This document shows positions 34,201 to 42,328 of a stretch of DNA of 64,000 nt, piece by piece (position 1 is the first letter of the stretch; every line of letters starts with the position of its first letter). The DNA is from Promicromonospora thailandica (lineage in GTDB: Bacteria > Actinomycetota > Actinomycetes > Actinomycetales > Cellulomonadaceae): assembly GCF_024171955.1 (NCBI RefSeq), contig NZ_JAMTCS010000007.1, positions 124,001 through 188,000 on the forward strand. Reading direction: 5' to 3'. The translations under genes were made by a program, and so were the position numbers. The notes under the pieces were generated by a model. The model was not told the origin of the DNA. It saw only the letters and a list, made by a program, of their open reading frames with translations, and did no database searches.

Positions 34201-35761
34201 CGGGTTCGACTGGATGGTGCCGGGGCTCCTGGAGGAGCTCACGGTCGCCACCATCAAGTCGCTGCCGAAGACGGTGCGGCGCGAGCTGGTGCCCGCCCCG
34301 GACGTGGCGCGCGAGGTCGTGGCCTGGATCCGCGCCGAGACCCCCGCCTGGGAGGACGTCGTGCGCGCCGGTGACATGGCGGAGCCGTACACGGCGGCGT
34401 TCGCCCGGGCCGTGCGTGCGGTGCGGCACGTGGTGGTGCCGCCCGAGGTCTGGGACGATGCCCGGCTCGAGCGGATGCCGCCGCACCTGCGGGTCACGTT
34501 CCGCGTGGTCGAGGAGCGCGGCACGGGGCGGTCGGCGACGTCCGTGGTCCTGGACGAGTCGAAGGACCTGCTGCTGCTCCAGCGCACGTTGGCCTCGCGC
34601 GCCGAGGCCGCTGTGCGGTCCGCGGTGCGCGGCGCCGTCGGTGCGGCGCTGGCCGAGGCCCGGGCGGCCGCCGGGGCCACCGCTCCGGCACCCGGGTCCC
34701 GGGCCGAGGGTGCCGGCGCCGCCCCCGCGACGGCGACGCCCTCCGCGGTGGCGCAGCAGCGCGCGGGCTCTCCCGCGGCCGACGGCGTCGTCGTCGGCGA
34801 GCAGGCCGGGCTGACCACCTGGCCCTCCGGTCTGCCCGACGGCGGGTCGCTGCCCGGCTCGGTGTCCACCGACGTGGGCGCCGGCATGGTGGTCCGCGGC
34901 TTCCCGGCGCTCGTGGAGGAGGTGGCACCCAAGGTCAAGGGCCAGGCCCGGACGGTCGGCGTGGCGCTCCGGATCCTGGCCGACGAGCACGCCCAGGCCG
35001 CTGCGCACGCCGCGGGGGTGCGGCGGCTGCTGCTCTCCGAGGCCGCGCTGGGCACCGGCCGCATCACGTCGCGCTGGACGGGCACGCAGTCGCTGACCAT
35101 GGCGGCCTCGCCGTACCCCAGCACGGACGCGCTCGTCGCGGACCTGCAGCTCGCGGCCGTCACGTCGCTGACCTCGGGTGCCGACCAGACCCGGTACGAC
35201 ACACCGCCGGGCGGACCCGACGCGGCGCAGGTGCGGTCGGCGTCGGCCTACGCCGACGCGCTCGCGTTCGTCCGCCGGCACCTGGAGGACGAGGTGCATC
35301 GCGTGGTCGGGCACGTGGTGGCCACGCTGTCGGCGAGCCGGACGCTCGAGGCGGAGGTCCGCGCGTCGGGCAGCCTGGCCCTGCTGAACACGCTGCAGGA
35401 CCTGCGCGAGCACCGCGCGTCCCTGGTCCACGACGGGTTCGTCGCGCAGACGCCCCCACGGCGGCTCCCGCACCTCGCCCGGTACCTGCGCGCGGACTCG
35501 CACCGCCTGACCAAGGCCGCGGAGAACCCGGCGCGCGACGCCGACCTCGCCTGGCGGATCGGCGACGTGTCCGCGGCGTACGAGAAGGCGCAGGCGACGT
35601 ACGCGGCCGGGACGCCGGACGCCGCCCGCGCGGCCGAGCTCGCCGACGTGCGCTGGATGCTGGAGGAGCTGCGCGTCTCGCTGTTCGCGCAGCAGCTCGG
35701 CACGGACGGGCCGGTCAGCGAGAAGCGGATCCGGAAGGTGCTGACGCCGGGCGGGTGGTGA
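31232..35761 (+). CDS. hrpA: ATP-dependent RNA helicase HrpA
   Basis: DEAH-box RNA helicase of 1509 residues, longer than E. coli HrpA (1300). It has a basic Arg/Gly-rich N-terminus (1-50), Walker A AGETGSGKTTQIPK (about 99-112), IIIDEAHERS, LVITSATIDSERF and QRSGRSGRVADGIAIRLYS, then the HA2/OB region and the C-terminal DUF3418 region. A low-complexity Ala/Pro insert lies at about 1140-1200. GTG 31232 starts a plausible protein 61 bases after the previous terminator. HrpA acts on structured mRNA and stalled ribosomes in E. coli; the same role here is inferred. Confidence 0.95.
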   Translation: MSSEPSSTPVSDGDPGRPGGGRNRRRGSRRRTGEQSGPQGRRQQRSGPQRVTTAQLEAAAARRGAVDVPPITYPAQLPVSARREDIAAAIRDHQVVIVAGETGSGKTTQIPKIALELGRGRQGQIGHTQPRRLAARTVAERIAEELGTQLGDVVGYQVRFTDQSSERTLVKVMTDGILLAQIQRDPQLLAYDTIIIDEAHERSLNIDFLLGYLSRLLPQRPDLKLVITSATIDSERFAAHFSPAALAQRGGAPEYVTDVLPDQAPVVEVSGRTYPVEIRYRPLSPDENEDGTEAAPSARKKGRARGAEEKDLVTGIIEACDELLLEGDGDILVFLSGEREIHDTADGLAGHYKERVRDPKHPQHIEVMPLYARLSSAEQHRVFQQHASRRIVLATNVAETSLTVPGIHYVVDPGTARISRYSKQTKVQRLPIEPVSQASANQRSGRSGRVADGIAIRLYSQEDFEGRPEFTEPEILRTSLASVLLQMISVGVVGTPDDVARFPFVEAPDTRAIRDGVQLLTELGALEEADGVTRLTETGRTLAQLPMDPRLARMVIEGSRHGVARDVAVVAAALSIQDPRERPAEQRAQADQLHARFADPRSDFLSYLNLWEYVREQQRLLSGSAFRRLCKAEYLNFLRIREWQDVVAQLRDMARPLGMDMSPRPAPPLVVGAVGAAADVPGQEPQQVSYRHGWDEDTIHRSLLAGLLSQIGMQDTGEVKASAVAHLRGEARERALKRAKKQARNEYVGARGARFAIFPGSPLSKKPPGWIMAGELVETSRLWARDVARIQPEWAEELAGPLARRTYSEPHWSSKQGAAMCTEKVLLYGVPIVSDRRVLYAKVDAEAAREMFVRHALVQGEWTTHHRFFHDNRALLEEAGELEARSRQRGLVADEDDLFAFYDERVPDSVVSAAHFDRWWSRARRETPDLLTFTMEQLVGDATVDTAQFPEAWPQGELSLPLTYQFQPGSDADGVTVHVPVAVLARVVPDGFDWMVPGLLEELTVATIKSLPKTVRRELVPAPDVAREVVAWIRAETPAWEDVVRAGDMAEPYTAAFARAVRAVRHVVVPPEVWDDARLERMPPHLRVTFRVVEERGTGRSATSVVLDESKDLLLLQRTLASRAEAAVRSAVRGAVGAALAEARAAAGATAPAPGSRAEGAGAAPATATPSAVAQQRAGSPAADGVVVGEQAGLTTWPSGLPDGGSLPGSVSTDVGAGMVVRGFPALVEEVAPKVKGQARTVGVALRILADEHAQAAAHAAGVRRLLLSEAALGTGRITSRWTGTQSLTMAASPYPSTDALVADLQLAAVTSLTSGADQTRYDTPPGGPDAAQVRSASAYADALAFVRRHLEDEVHRVVGHVVATLSASRTLEAEVRASGSLALLNTLQDLREHRASLVHDGFVAQTPPRRLPHLARYLRADSHRLTKAAENPARDADLAWRIGDVSAAYEKAQATYAAGTPDAARAAELADVRWMLEELRVSLFAQQLGTDGPVSEKRIRKVLTPGGW

Positions 35762-35785
35762 CGCCGGCCCGCCCGGCCTCCGCGG

Positions 35786-38170
35786 TCAGTACCGGTAGGC
35801 CGCCCGGCCACCGGCGCTCATGAGCGTGCGCCCGCCCTTCTTCACGAGCACCACCTGGACGGCTGTAGCACGCGGTTTCGACGACGTCGAACCTGCGGCG
35901 GCACCGTTCCGCGCCCAGCCGAGCCACCCGACGCCGGCGACGTGCACCCGGTAGTAGAGGTCGTACCGCTTCGCCATCTCGCCGGTGAGCCGCATCTTGT
36001 ACGCCGACGTGCCCTTGGCCTGGTGATAGGTGCCGGCCACCTGGTTGTTGCCCACGTACGGCCGCCAGCTCCCCTGCACCTTGGCGGACACCTGCACGCC
36101 GCCGGCGTACGTACCGTCGACGCGCACCCGCAGGGCGTTGAGCCGCTGCGTGGTGCTCGGGTATCCCGAGGTCAGCCCGCCCACGACACCGGGCTTCCAC
36201 CCGGACTGCCGGAAGTACGGGCGCACGCTCACCTGGTTCTGCGTCCCCTTGTCGTAGTACGGCGCGTTCCCCGAACCGGACGCAGTGACGCGGGTGCCCC
36301 GGGGCAGCACCCGGATCTGGACCGCCTCGATGCGGTAGCCGAACCGCGTGGCGCCCGCGCTCTCGCCGTTCTTCGCCCAGCCCAGCCAGCCGAATCGCGG
36401 CACGTAGGCGCGGTACCAGACGTCGTAGGAGGCGGCGAGCGGTCCCGCGGGAGCGATCCGGAAGGCCTCCAGCCGGCGGTTCTCGCCGACGCTGCCGACG
36501 TAGCGCACCGTGTCCTTGCGCTTCAGCCCCTCCCAGCCCCGCCCCTGCACGTACCCCTTCATCTCGAACCACAGGGCCACGTCCGAGCTGGACCCGTCAG
36601 CCGCAGGCGGCAGCACCGACGTGATGTAGGTGCGCGACCCGGGACGGGCCATCAGCGCCTGGATGGCCCGGCCGCTACCCGGCCTGCCCAGGACGTCACC
36701 GTCCTCGGTCGTGCAGTAGCAGAAGCGGTTCTCCCACCGGCCGCCCACGGCGAGCGCCCCGTACTCGACGTGCATCCCGTCGCGCGAGCGCACCGTGAAC
36801 GGCGTCGACGTCACCGACCTGGTCTTCATCCGCGGGCCGTGCGCCGTGACCCGCACGGCGACGCGCCGTCCGACGTCGGCGGGCGGGCTCAGGTACTCCT
36901 TGCGCGTGGCGCCCTTGATCGCCACGCCGTCCCGGAGCCACTGGTAGGTGTAGGACGCCGCCGTCGGCGAGAAGCGCGAACCCCGCGCCTCGTAGTACGC
37001 GTTGTAGCTCGGGTGCGAGCGGTCGCCGCTCCACATCCGCGAGACCACCGTCGCGGTGCCGCCCGAGTACGAGCACGCCGACGCGCAGATCCGCGCGGTC
37101 CGGGAGACCGGCGTCGCACCGGGGTACTGCGTGTACTCGACCCGGAGGTCGCGGAACCCCGTGCCGAGCAGGCTCGAGCTCACGAGCACGGACTTCGTGC
37201 GCGTGTCGAAGCGGGTGCGCGCGACCTCGGTGGTGCCGGCGTACAGCGTGACCTCGTCGCGGACCGAGGACAAGGACGAGTCCGGCAGGTCCGCCGTGAG
37301 CGTGAGGTCGAGCGGCACCAGACCGTCACCCGGCTGCGGGTCCTGGGGCTCCGCGACCGACACGGCAGGCGGTGCCGCCTGCGCGCCGCCGGACGCCGCC
37401 ACGTCGAAGCTGCGCGTGGCCATCGGGCTCCGGAGGCCGGTCTCGTCGATCTCGACCACCTGCAGGTGCTGCACCCCGGTGGACGTCGGCAGGACGGGGA
37501 CGACGACGTTCTCGCCGGCCGGCACGGTCGTCCAGCTGGCGGGCTCACCCCTGGCACTCGTGGTGACGCCGTAGGCGAACGACTTCGCGTCGGCGCTCAC
37601 CGGTCCCGTGATCAGGAAGGCACCCCGGACACCGAGGCCCCCGCGTGGGACGTCCGGCGCGGCGTAGACGGCATCCGCCCCGATGACCGGGAGCACGGAG
37701 GGTCCGCGGTGCGCGGGGTACCGGAGGAGGAAGGCGCAGCCCAGCGCCGGCCCGGTCTGGGCGCCGTCCGCGCTCCGTGCCCGGACGACCACGCTGTTGA
37801 CGTCGTTGTCGGTCAGGCCGTAGACCGAGGCCTCGATGTCGAGGGCGCCGTCGACGACCGAGACGTCCCCTGCGGCCTCCAGCCCACCCGCTGCGTCCAT
37901 GAGCTCGACCCGCGCACGCGTGACCGCCGGGTCGTCGAACGTCGCTCGCACGGTGAGGCGCCTCGCACCGTCGAGGATGATCGTCACCGGCTCCGCGCCG
38001 CACGCCTGACCGTTCAGCGCGATCCCGGTGGGTGGCGGCAGCTCCGCTCCTGCCGCGGCCGCCGGCACGGGGACCAGCGTGGTCGCGACGAGGGCAGCGC
38101 CGACGAGCACCGCGGCGGCGCGCGCTCGCCGGGCATGCGGTCGTGAGCGCGAGAACGGAACAGACACCAC
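35786..38170 (-). CDS. Secreted Ig-like and ChW-repeat protein (copy A)
   Basis: A 794-residue exported protein. A signal peptide (1-40, ending VPVPAAAAG) is followed by about 330 residues of beta-rich sequence. Next is an Ig-like module (YTYQWLRDGVAIKGATRKEY, LSPPADVGRRVAVRVTA) with a nearby Cys pair (FCYC). The C-terminal 280 residues hold several ChW-type repeats, for example SVGENRRLEAFRI...YRAYVPRFGWLGWAKNGESAG...RIEAVQIRV, and a last unit ending GWLGWARNGAAAG. ChW repeats are hydrophobic Trp-containing modules known from clostridial surface proteins. Start is GTG 38170, with AGGGG upstream. Likely surface or secreted adhesion protein. Confidence 0.85.
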   Translation of the reverse strand: MVSVPFSRSRPHARRARAAAVLVGAALVATTLVPVPAAAAGAELPPPTGIALNGQACGAEPVTIILDGARRLTVRATFDDPAVTRARVELMDAAGGLEAAGDVSVVDGALDIEASVYGLTDNDVNSVVVRARSADGAQTGPALGCAFLLRYPAHRGPSVLPVIGADAVYAAPDVPRGGLGVRGAFLITGPVSADAKSFAYGVTTSARGEPASWTTVPAGENVVVPVLPTSTGVQHLQVVEIDETGLRSPMATRSFDVAASGGAQAAPPAVSVAEPQDPQPGDGLVPLDLTLTADLPDSSLSSVRDEVTLYAGTTEVARTRFDTRTKSVLVSSSLLGTGFRDLRVEYTQYPGATPVSRTARICASACSYSGGTATVVSRMWSGDRSHPSYNAYYEARGSRFSPTAASYTYQWLRDGVAIKGATRKEYLSPPADVGRRVAVRVTAHGPRMKTRSVTSTPFTVRSRDGMHVEYGALAVGGRWENRFCYCTTEDGDVLGRPGSGRAIQALMARPGSRTYITSVLPPAADGSSSDVALWFEMKGYVQGRGWEGLKRKDTVRYVGSVGENRRLEAFRIAPAGPLAASYDVWYRAYVPRFGWLGWAKNGESAGATRFGYRIEAVQIRVLPRGTRVTASGSGNAPYYDKGTQNQVSVRPYFRQSGWKPGVVGGLTSGYPSTTQRLNALRVRVDGTYAGGVQVSAKVQGSWRPYVGNNQVAGTYHQAKGTSAYKMRLTGEMAKRYDLYYRVHVAGVGWLGWARNGAAAGSTSSKPRATAVQVVLVKKGGRTLMSAGGRAAYRY

Positions 38171-38356
38171 AGCAACCCCTGTCGTCGTGCGAGCGGACCA
38201 AGGCTAGGGACGGCCCGTCACCCCCACAACGCATCGGGCGGGAGTTCACCCTGCGCGGTTTCGCGATGACCCCTGAGTCGAGGCTGGACGTGATCAGGGA
38301 CAGACCGGGGGATCACCCGATGGTGGCCGAGCCCCCGCGACGCCTACCGTCGAGGC

Positions 38357-38554
38357 ATGAGCACACCAACACTCTCCCGCCCCCGTGACGACCGCATGAT
38401 CGGCGGCGTCTGCGCCGCCATCGCCCGACGCTTCGGCTGGAGCACGACGGTGGTCCGCGTGGTCACCGTCGCCTCCATCTTCATCCCGGGCCCGCAGGTG
38501 CTGGCCTACCTGATCGCCTGGGCCGTCATCCCCAACGAGCGCCAGACCGCCTGA
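38357..38554 (+). CDS. Small PspC-domain membrane protein
   Basis: A 65-residue PspC-domain protein: RDDRMIGGVCAAIARRFGWS followed by a membrane helix (VVRVVTVASIFIPGPQVLAYLIAWAVIP). In enterobacteria PspC helps sense envelope stress; actinobacterial short versions are often unlinked to other psp genes, as here. It lies between the two ChW-repeat genes and ends 3 bases before the end of the convergent copy B. The start at ATG 38357 has only a weak ribosome site. Confidence 0.92.
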   Translation: MSTPTLSRPRDDRMIGGVCAAIARRFGWSTTVVRVVTVASIFIPGPQVLAYLIAWAVIPNERQTA

Positions 38555-38557
38555 CCG

Positions 38558-40012
38558 TCAGTACGCGTACGCGGCCTTGCCGCCCGCGCTCATCAGGGCG
38601 CGCTCGCCCTTCTTCACGAGCACCACCTGCACGGCGGTGTTCCGGGCCTTGTACGACGCCGCTCCCGCGGCCGCGCCGTTCCGCGCCCAGCCGAGCCAGC
38701 CCTTGCCCGCCACGTTCACCCGGTAGTAGACGTCGTAGCGCTTCGCCATCTCGCCGGTCAGGCGGATCTTGTAGGCCGACGTGCCCTTCGCCTGGTGGTA
38801 GGTGCCGGCCACCTGGTTGTTGCCCACGTACGGGCGCCAGGAGCCCTGCACCTTCGCCGACACCTGCACGCCGCCCGCGTACTTGCCGTCCACGCGCACC
38901 CGCAGGGCGTTCAGCCGCTGCTTCGTGCTGGTGACCCCCGCGGTGCTCCCGCCCGGGACGGCAGCCTTCCAGCCGGTCGGCCGGTAGTACGGGCGCACGC
39001 TCACCTGCGCCTGGGTGCCCCGGTCGTACGACGGCGCGTTCCCCGTGCCCGACGCCGAGACCTTGGTGCCCTTCGGCAGCACCTTGACCTGCACCGCCTC
39101 GATCCGCTGACCCATCGAGGTGGTGGCCGACGTCTCGCCGTTCCTCGCCCAGCCGAGCCAGCCGAACTTCGGCACGTAGGCGCGGTACCAGACGTCGTAG
39201 AAGGCCTTGTCCGGGCCGCCGGGCTTGATCCGGAACGCCTCCAGCCTGCGGTTCTCGCCGATGCTGCCGACGTAGTAGACGTCCGATCTGGACGTCATGG
39301 TCTGCCAGCCGCGCCCGGTGACGTACCCCGTCGTCTCGAACCAGAAGGAGGCGGGGAACTCATCACCCGGGCTCGGCACCGGGGCGGTCACATAGGACTG
39401 CGACATCGGGCGCACGATCAGCGCCTGCGCAGCCCGGCCGCTTCCCGGCCGGCCGGCGGTCTGCCCGTCGGAGGAGACGCAGTAGCAGAAGTTCGACTCC
39501 CACCGGGATCCCACGTAGCTCAGGCCGTAGTCCACGTGGATGGTGTCGCGCGGCCGGACCGTGAACGCCCTGGAGGTGACCGTGCCGGGCACGATGCCGG
39601 ATCGCGACGCCGTGACCCGGACGGACACCTGGCGACCCACGTCGGCCGGCGAGCTCAGGTACCACGCGTCCGTGGCGCCCGCGACGGCGGCGCCGTCGCG
39701 CAGCCACTGGTACGCGTACGATGCCGGTTCCGGCCTGAATCCCTCCACCGCCGCGTGGTAGTAGCTGTAGTAGCTCGGGTCGTTGTTCGTCCCCTCCGAC
39801 CACACCGGCCGCACGGTGACCGAGCCGCCGACGAACACGTCGTCGGCAGCCTGGGACGACGCGATGGGGGTGACATGCCCGACTGGCTGCGCCGCCGCCG
39901 GCGCGGCGGGAGCGACGAGGGACGCCAGGGCGAGCGCACCGACAGCGACCAGGCCCGTGGCCCGGACGGTCACTGTCCGGAGCGGGACAAGGACAGACGA
40001 AACAGCAACCAC
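38558..40012 (-). CDS. Secreted Ig-like and ChW-repeat protein (copy B)
   Basis: A 484-residue exported paralogue of copy A, lacking its first beta-rich 330 residues. It has a signal peptide (about 1-41, ending APAAAQ), one Ig-like module (YAYQWLRDGAAVAGATDAWY), the Cys-rich NFCYCVSSDG segment, and ChW repeats (SIGENRRLEAFRI, YRAYVPKFGWLGWARNGET, RIEAVQVKV). The last 130 residues are nearly identical to copy A (VSAKVQGSWRPYVGNNQVAG). The nucleotide differences between copies are mostly synonymous, which points to an old duplication under selection. Start GTG 40012, similar in sequence to the start of copy A. Confidence 0.85.
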   Translation of the reverse strand: MVAVSSVLVPLRTVTVRATGLVAVGALALASLVAPAAPAAAQPVGHVTPIASSQAADDVFVGGSVTVRPVWSEGTNNDPSYYSYYHAAVEGFRPEPASYAYQWLRDGAAVAGATDAWYLSSPADVGRQVSVRVTASRSGIVPGTVTSRAFTVRPRDTIHVDYGLSYVGSRWESNFCYCVSSDGQTAGRPGSGRAAQALIVRPMSQSYVTAPVPSPGDEFPASFWFETTGYVTGRGWQTMTSRSDVYYVGSIGENRRLEAFRIKPGGPDKAFYDVWYRAYVPKFGWLGWARNGETSATTSMGQRIEAVQVKVLPKGTKVSASGTGNAPSYDRGTQAQVSVRPYYRPTGWKAAVPGGSTAGVTSTKQRLNALRVRVDGKYAGGVQVSAKVQGSWRPYVGNNQVAGTYHQAKGTSAYKIRLTGEMAKRYDVYYRVNVAGKGWLGWARNGAAAGAASYKARNTAVQVVLVKKGERALMSAGGKAAYAY

Positions 40013-40203
40013 CAGCGCCTCCGGTCATCGAACGAGCGGCCCAAGACTAGGAGACGCCGACGGCCGCCTCGGACCAGATCGAGGAAGTTCACCCGCAGGG
40101 CTGGCGTGTCGCCGCGCCGTTCTGCAACGCTTGCAGCAAGATCCGGAAACGGCCGTGCAACGCCGCACGCGCCTCGGCCGGGACCATGCCGCAAGGAGCC
40201 GCC

Positions 40204-41637
40204 ATGACGCGCCATCCGACCGTGCCCCGACGTCTGCTCACCACCCTGACGACGCTCGCGACCGCCCTCACCCTGGGCCTGGTCGCCGCCTCCCCGGCCG
40301 CCGAGCGTGCCGAGGCCGCCACGCCCCGGCACGGTGACGGAGACGTCATCCTCAACCTCTTCCAGTGGACCTGGGACTCCGTCGCCACCGAGTGCCGGGA
40401 CGTGATCGGACCCGCCGGTTTCGGCTACGTCCAGGTCTCCCCGCCCATGGAACACATCCGCGGGACGCAGTGGTGGACCTCCTACCAGCCCGTGAGCTAC
40501 AAGATCGAGTCCAAGCTGGGCACGCGCGCGGAGTTCGCCGCCATGGTCGCGGCATGTGACGCCGCCGGTGTGGGCGTGATCGCGGACGCCGTCGTCAACC
40601 ACATGGCAGGCGCCGGGCAGTCCGGCACGGGCGTCGCGGGCACGCAGTTCTCCGACGACAGCTTCGCCGGCACCTACAGCGCGCCGGACTTCAACGACTG
40701 CCGCACGGACATCAGCGACTACACCGACCGCTACCAGGTGCAGAACTGCCGCCTGGTCTCGCTCCAGGACCTGCGCACGGGCTCCGACTACGTGCGTGGC
40801 CGGCTCGCGGCGTACTTCGACGACCTGGTCTCCCTCGGTGTCGACGGCTTCCGGATCGACGCCGCGAAGCACATCCCGGCGTCCGATCTGGAGGCCGTCA
40901 AGGCGCGGATGCGCAACCCGAACGTGTTCTGGGTGCACGAGGTGATCGGCGCCGCGGGCGAGCCGATCCGTCCGTCGGAGTACCTCGGCAGCGGCGACTC
41001 CCACGAGTTCGACTACGCGCGCCAGCTCAAGCACGACTTCGACGGCCAGATCAAGAACCTGCGGTACATCGGTGACGGCAAGCTGCCCTGGGACCGCGCC
41101 GGGGTGTTCGTCGACAACCACGACACCGAGCGCAACGGCGAGTCGATGAACTACAAGTGGGGCGCCAAGTACGTCCTGGCGAACACGTTCCTGCTGTCGT
41201 GGCCCTACGGATCGCCCACGGTGTACTCCGGCTACGAGTTCTCGAACACCGACGCCGGGGCGCCCGGCGCGACGACGACGAGCGTGCCCGACGCGACCTG
41301 CGGTGCCGGCCGGTGGACCTGCACCCAGCGGTGGACCGAGGTGCGCGGCATGGTCGGCTTCCACAACACCGTCGCAGGCACCGAGGTCACGAACTGGTGG
41401 GACGACGGCGGCAACCTCGTCGCCTACGGCCGTGGCTCGCGCGGGTACGTGGTGCTGAACAACACGGGCTCGGCCGTGCAGCGCTCGTTCCAGACGTCGC
41501 TCCCGGCGGGCACGTACTGCGACGTCGTCGCGGCCGCGGACTGCTCGGTGAGGCGGACGGTCAACGGCGACGGCTGGTTCACCGCCTCGGTGCCGGCGTA
41601 CGGGGCCCTCGCGATCCACGTGGGCGCGCGCGACTGA
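40204..41637 (+). CDS. Secreted alpha-amylase (GH13)
   Basis: Exported starch-degrading endo-enzyme, 477 residues. A signal peptide (1-35, TTLATALTLGLVAASPAA) precedes the (beta/alpha)8 domain, which starts DVILNLFQWTWDSVATEC as in Streptomyces/animal-like alpha-amylases. The catalytic triad is intact: D219 (GFRIDAAKHI), E246 (WVHEVIGA) and D307 (VDNHDTER). Calcium/His motif ADAVVNHM is present. The C-terminal all-beta domain (NLVAYGRGSRGYVVLNNTG) completes the enzyme, with no starch-binding module. ATG 40204 is preceded by AAGGAG; an in-frame ATG lies 18 bases upstream. Confidence 0.95.
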   Translation: MTRHPTVPRRLLTTLTTLATALTLGLVAASPAAERAEAATPRHGDGDVILNLFQWTWDSVATECRDVIGPAGFGYVQVSPPMEHIRGTQWWTSYQPVSYKIESKLGTRAEFAAMVAACDAAGVGVIADAVVNHMAGAGQSGTGVAGTQFSDDSFAGTYSAPDFNDCRTDISDYTDRYQVQNCRLVSLQDLRTGSDYVRGRLAAYFDDLVSLGVDGFRIDAAKHIPASDLEAVKARMRNPNVFWVHEVIGAAGEPIRPSEYLGSGDSHEFDYARQLKHDFDGQIKNLRYIGDGKLPWDRAGVFVDNHDTERNGESMNYKWGAKYVLANTFLLSWPYGSPTVYSGYEFSNTDAGAPGATTTSVPDATCGAGRWTCTQRWTEVRGMVGFHNTVAGTEVTNWWDDGGNLVAYGRGSRGYVVLNNTGSAVQRSFQTSLPAGTYCDVVAAADCSVRRTVNGDGWFTASVPAYGALAIHVGARD

Positions 41638-41664
41638 CCCGCCCGGGGAACGACTCCCTCGCGG

Positions 41665-41711
41665 GGAGGTGTTGCGCTGGGTAGACCGTGTCTACCCAGA
41701 GCAACACCTCC
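41665..41711. terminator. Bidirectional hairpin terminator
   Basis: A 22-bp stem with one mismatch (41665-41686 with 41690-41711) and a 3-base loop lies between the convergent amylase and immunity genes. Confidence 0.88.
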
Positions 41712-41719
41712 GTTCTGGG

Positions 41720-42328
41720 CTACCGCGCCTGCGGGTCGCTCATCCGCGCGACGAAACGGTCGGCGTCCTCCTGTGACCAGCGCGAGCCCGCCAGAGCAGG
41801 CTGGACGAACCGGGCGACCGCGTCCTCCGGGGAGACGAAGAGGTCCGCGCCCTCCGTCCACGGCCGTGTCAGGCCGTCCGCGTGGACGACCACGACCTCC
41901 CAGTCCCGCTGGCCCCAGACGGACCAGCGGCCGGAGTCGCCGAAGATCGCGAACGCATCCGCGTACAGGATCGCGGCCCCCGGATCGTCGTTCGGCTCGA
42001 AGGACACCGCGTCCCAGTAGGAGGCCTCGATCTCCGCAGTCGGCACGGTGAAACATGGGAAGTGCCCGTGATCCCGGATGTGGTACTCCTCGGGATCCGG
42101 GTCCACCACGACCAGCGAGATGCGTTCGTCGCCGTGGGCGTGTGCCAGGACCTTCAGAGCGCTCGCGAATTCGTCGTCGGAGAACTCGTTGTACTCGCAG
42201 ATGTCTACCTGGCCCTCCGTCGAACGAAAAGGCCAGGCGGGCAGTCGCGCACCTGGATCGACGAGCCGCGCCATGGCGGCCCGACGCTCGTCGTACTCGG
42301 CTCGGTCATGCGCAAAGGTGTATGTCAC
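41720..42328 (-). CDS. Candidate immunity protein for the adjacent polymorphic toxin
   Basis: A 202-residue soluble protein with no recognised domain. GTG 42328 overlaps the toxin stop as GTGA; the longer frame to 42496 lies inside the toxin gene and is rejected. It is acidic, with aromatic-rich segments (DHGHFPCFTVPTAEIEASYW, SVWGQRDWEVVVVHADG), and ends with DADRFVARMSD. In polymorphic toxin loci the gene just downstream of the toxin encodes its inhibitor, so that role is inferred from position, overlap and acidity. It is followed by a strong terminator. Confidence 0.75.
   Translation of the reverse strand: MTYTFAHDRAEYDERRAAMARLVDPGARLPAWPFRSTEGQVDICEYNEFSDDEFASALKVLAHAHGDERISLVVVDPDPEEYHIRDHGHFPCFTVPTAEIEASYWDAVSFEPNDDPGAAILYADAFAIFGDSGRWSVWGQRDWEVVVVHADGLTRPWTEGADLFVSPEDAVARFVQPALAGSRWSQEDADRFVARMSDPQAR

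Noticed and set aside
31313-35503. 1396-codon open frame antisense to hrpA
   Set aside because: Low-complexity translation with no motif, while the other strand has full helicase motifs.
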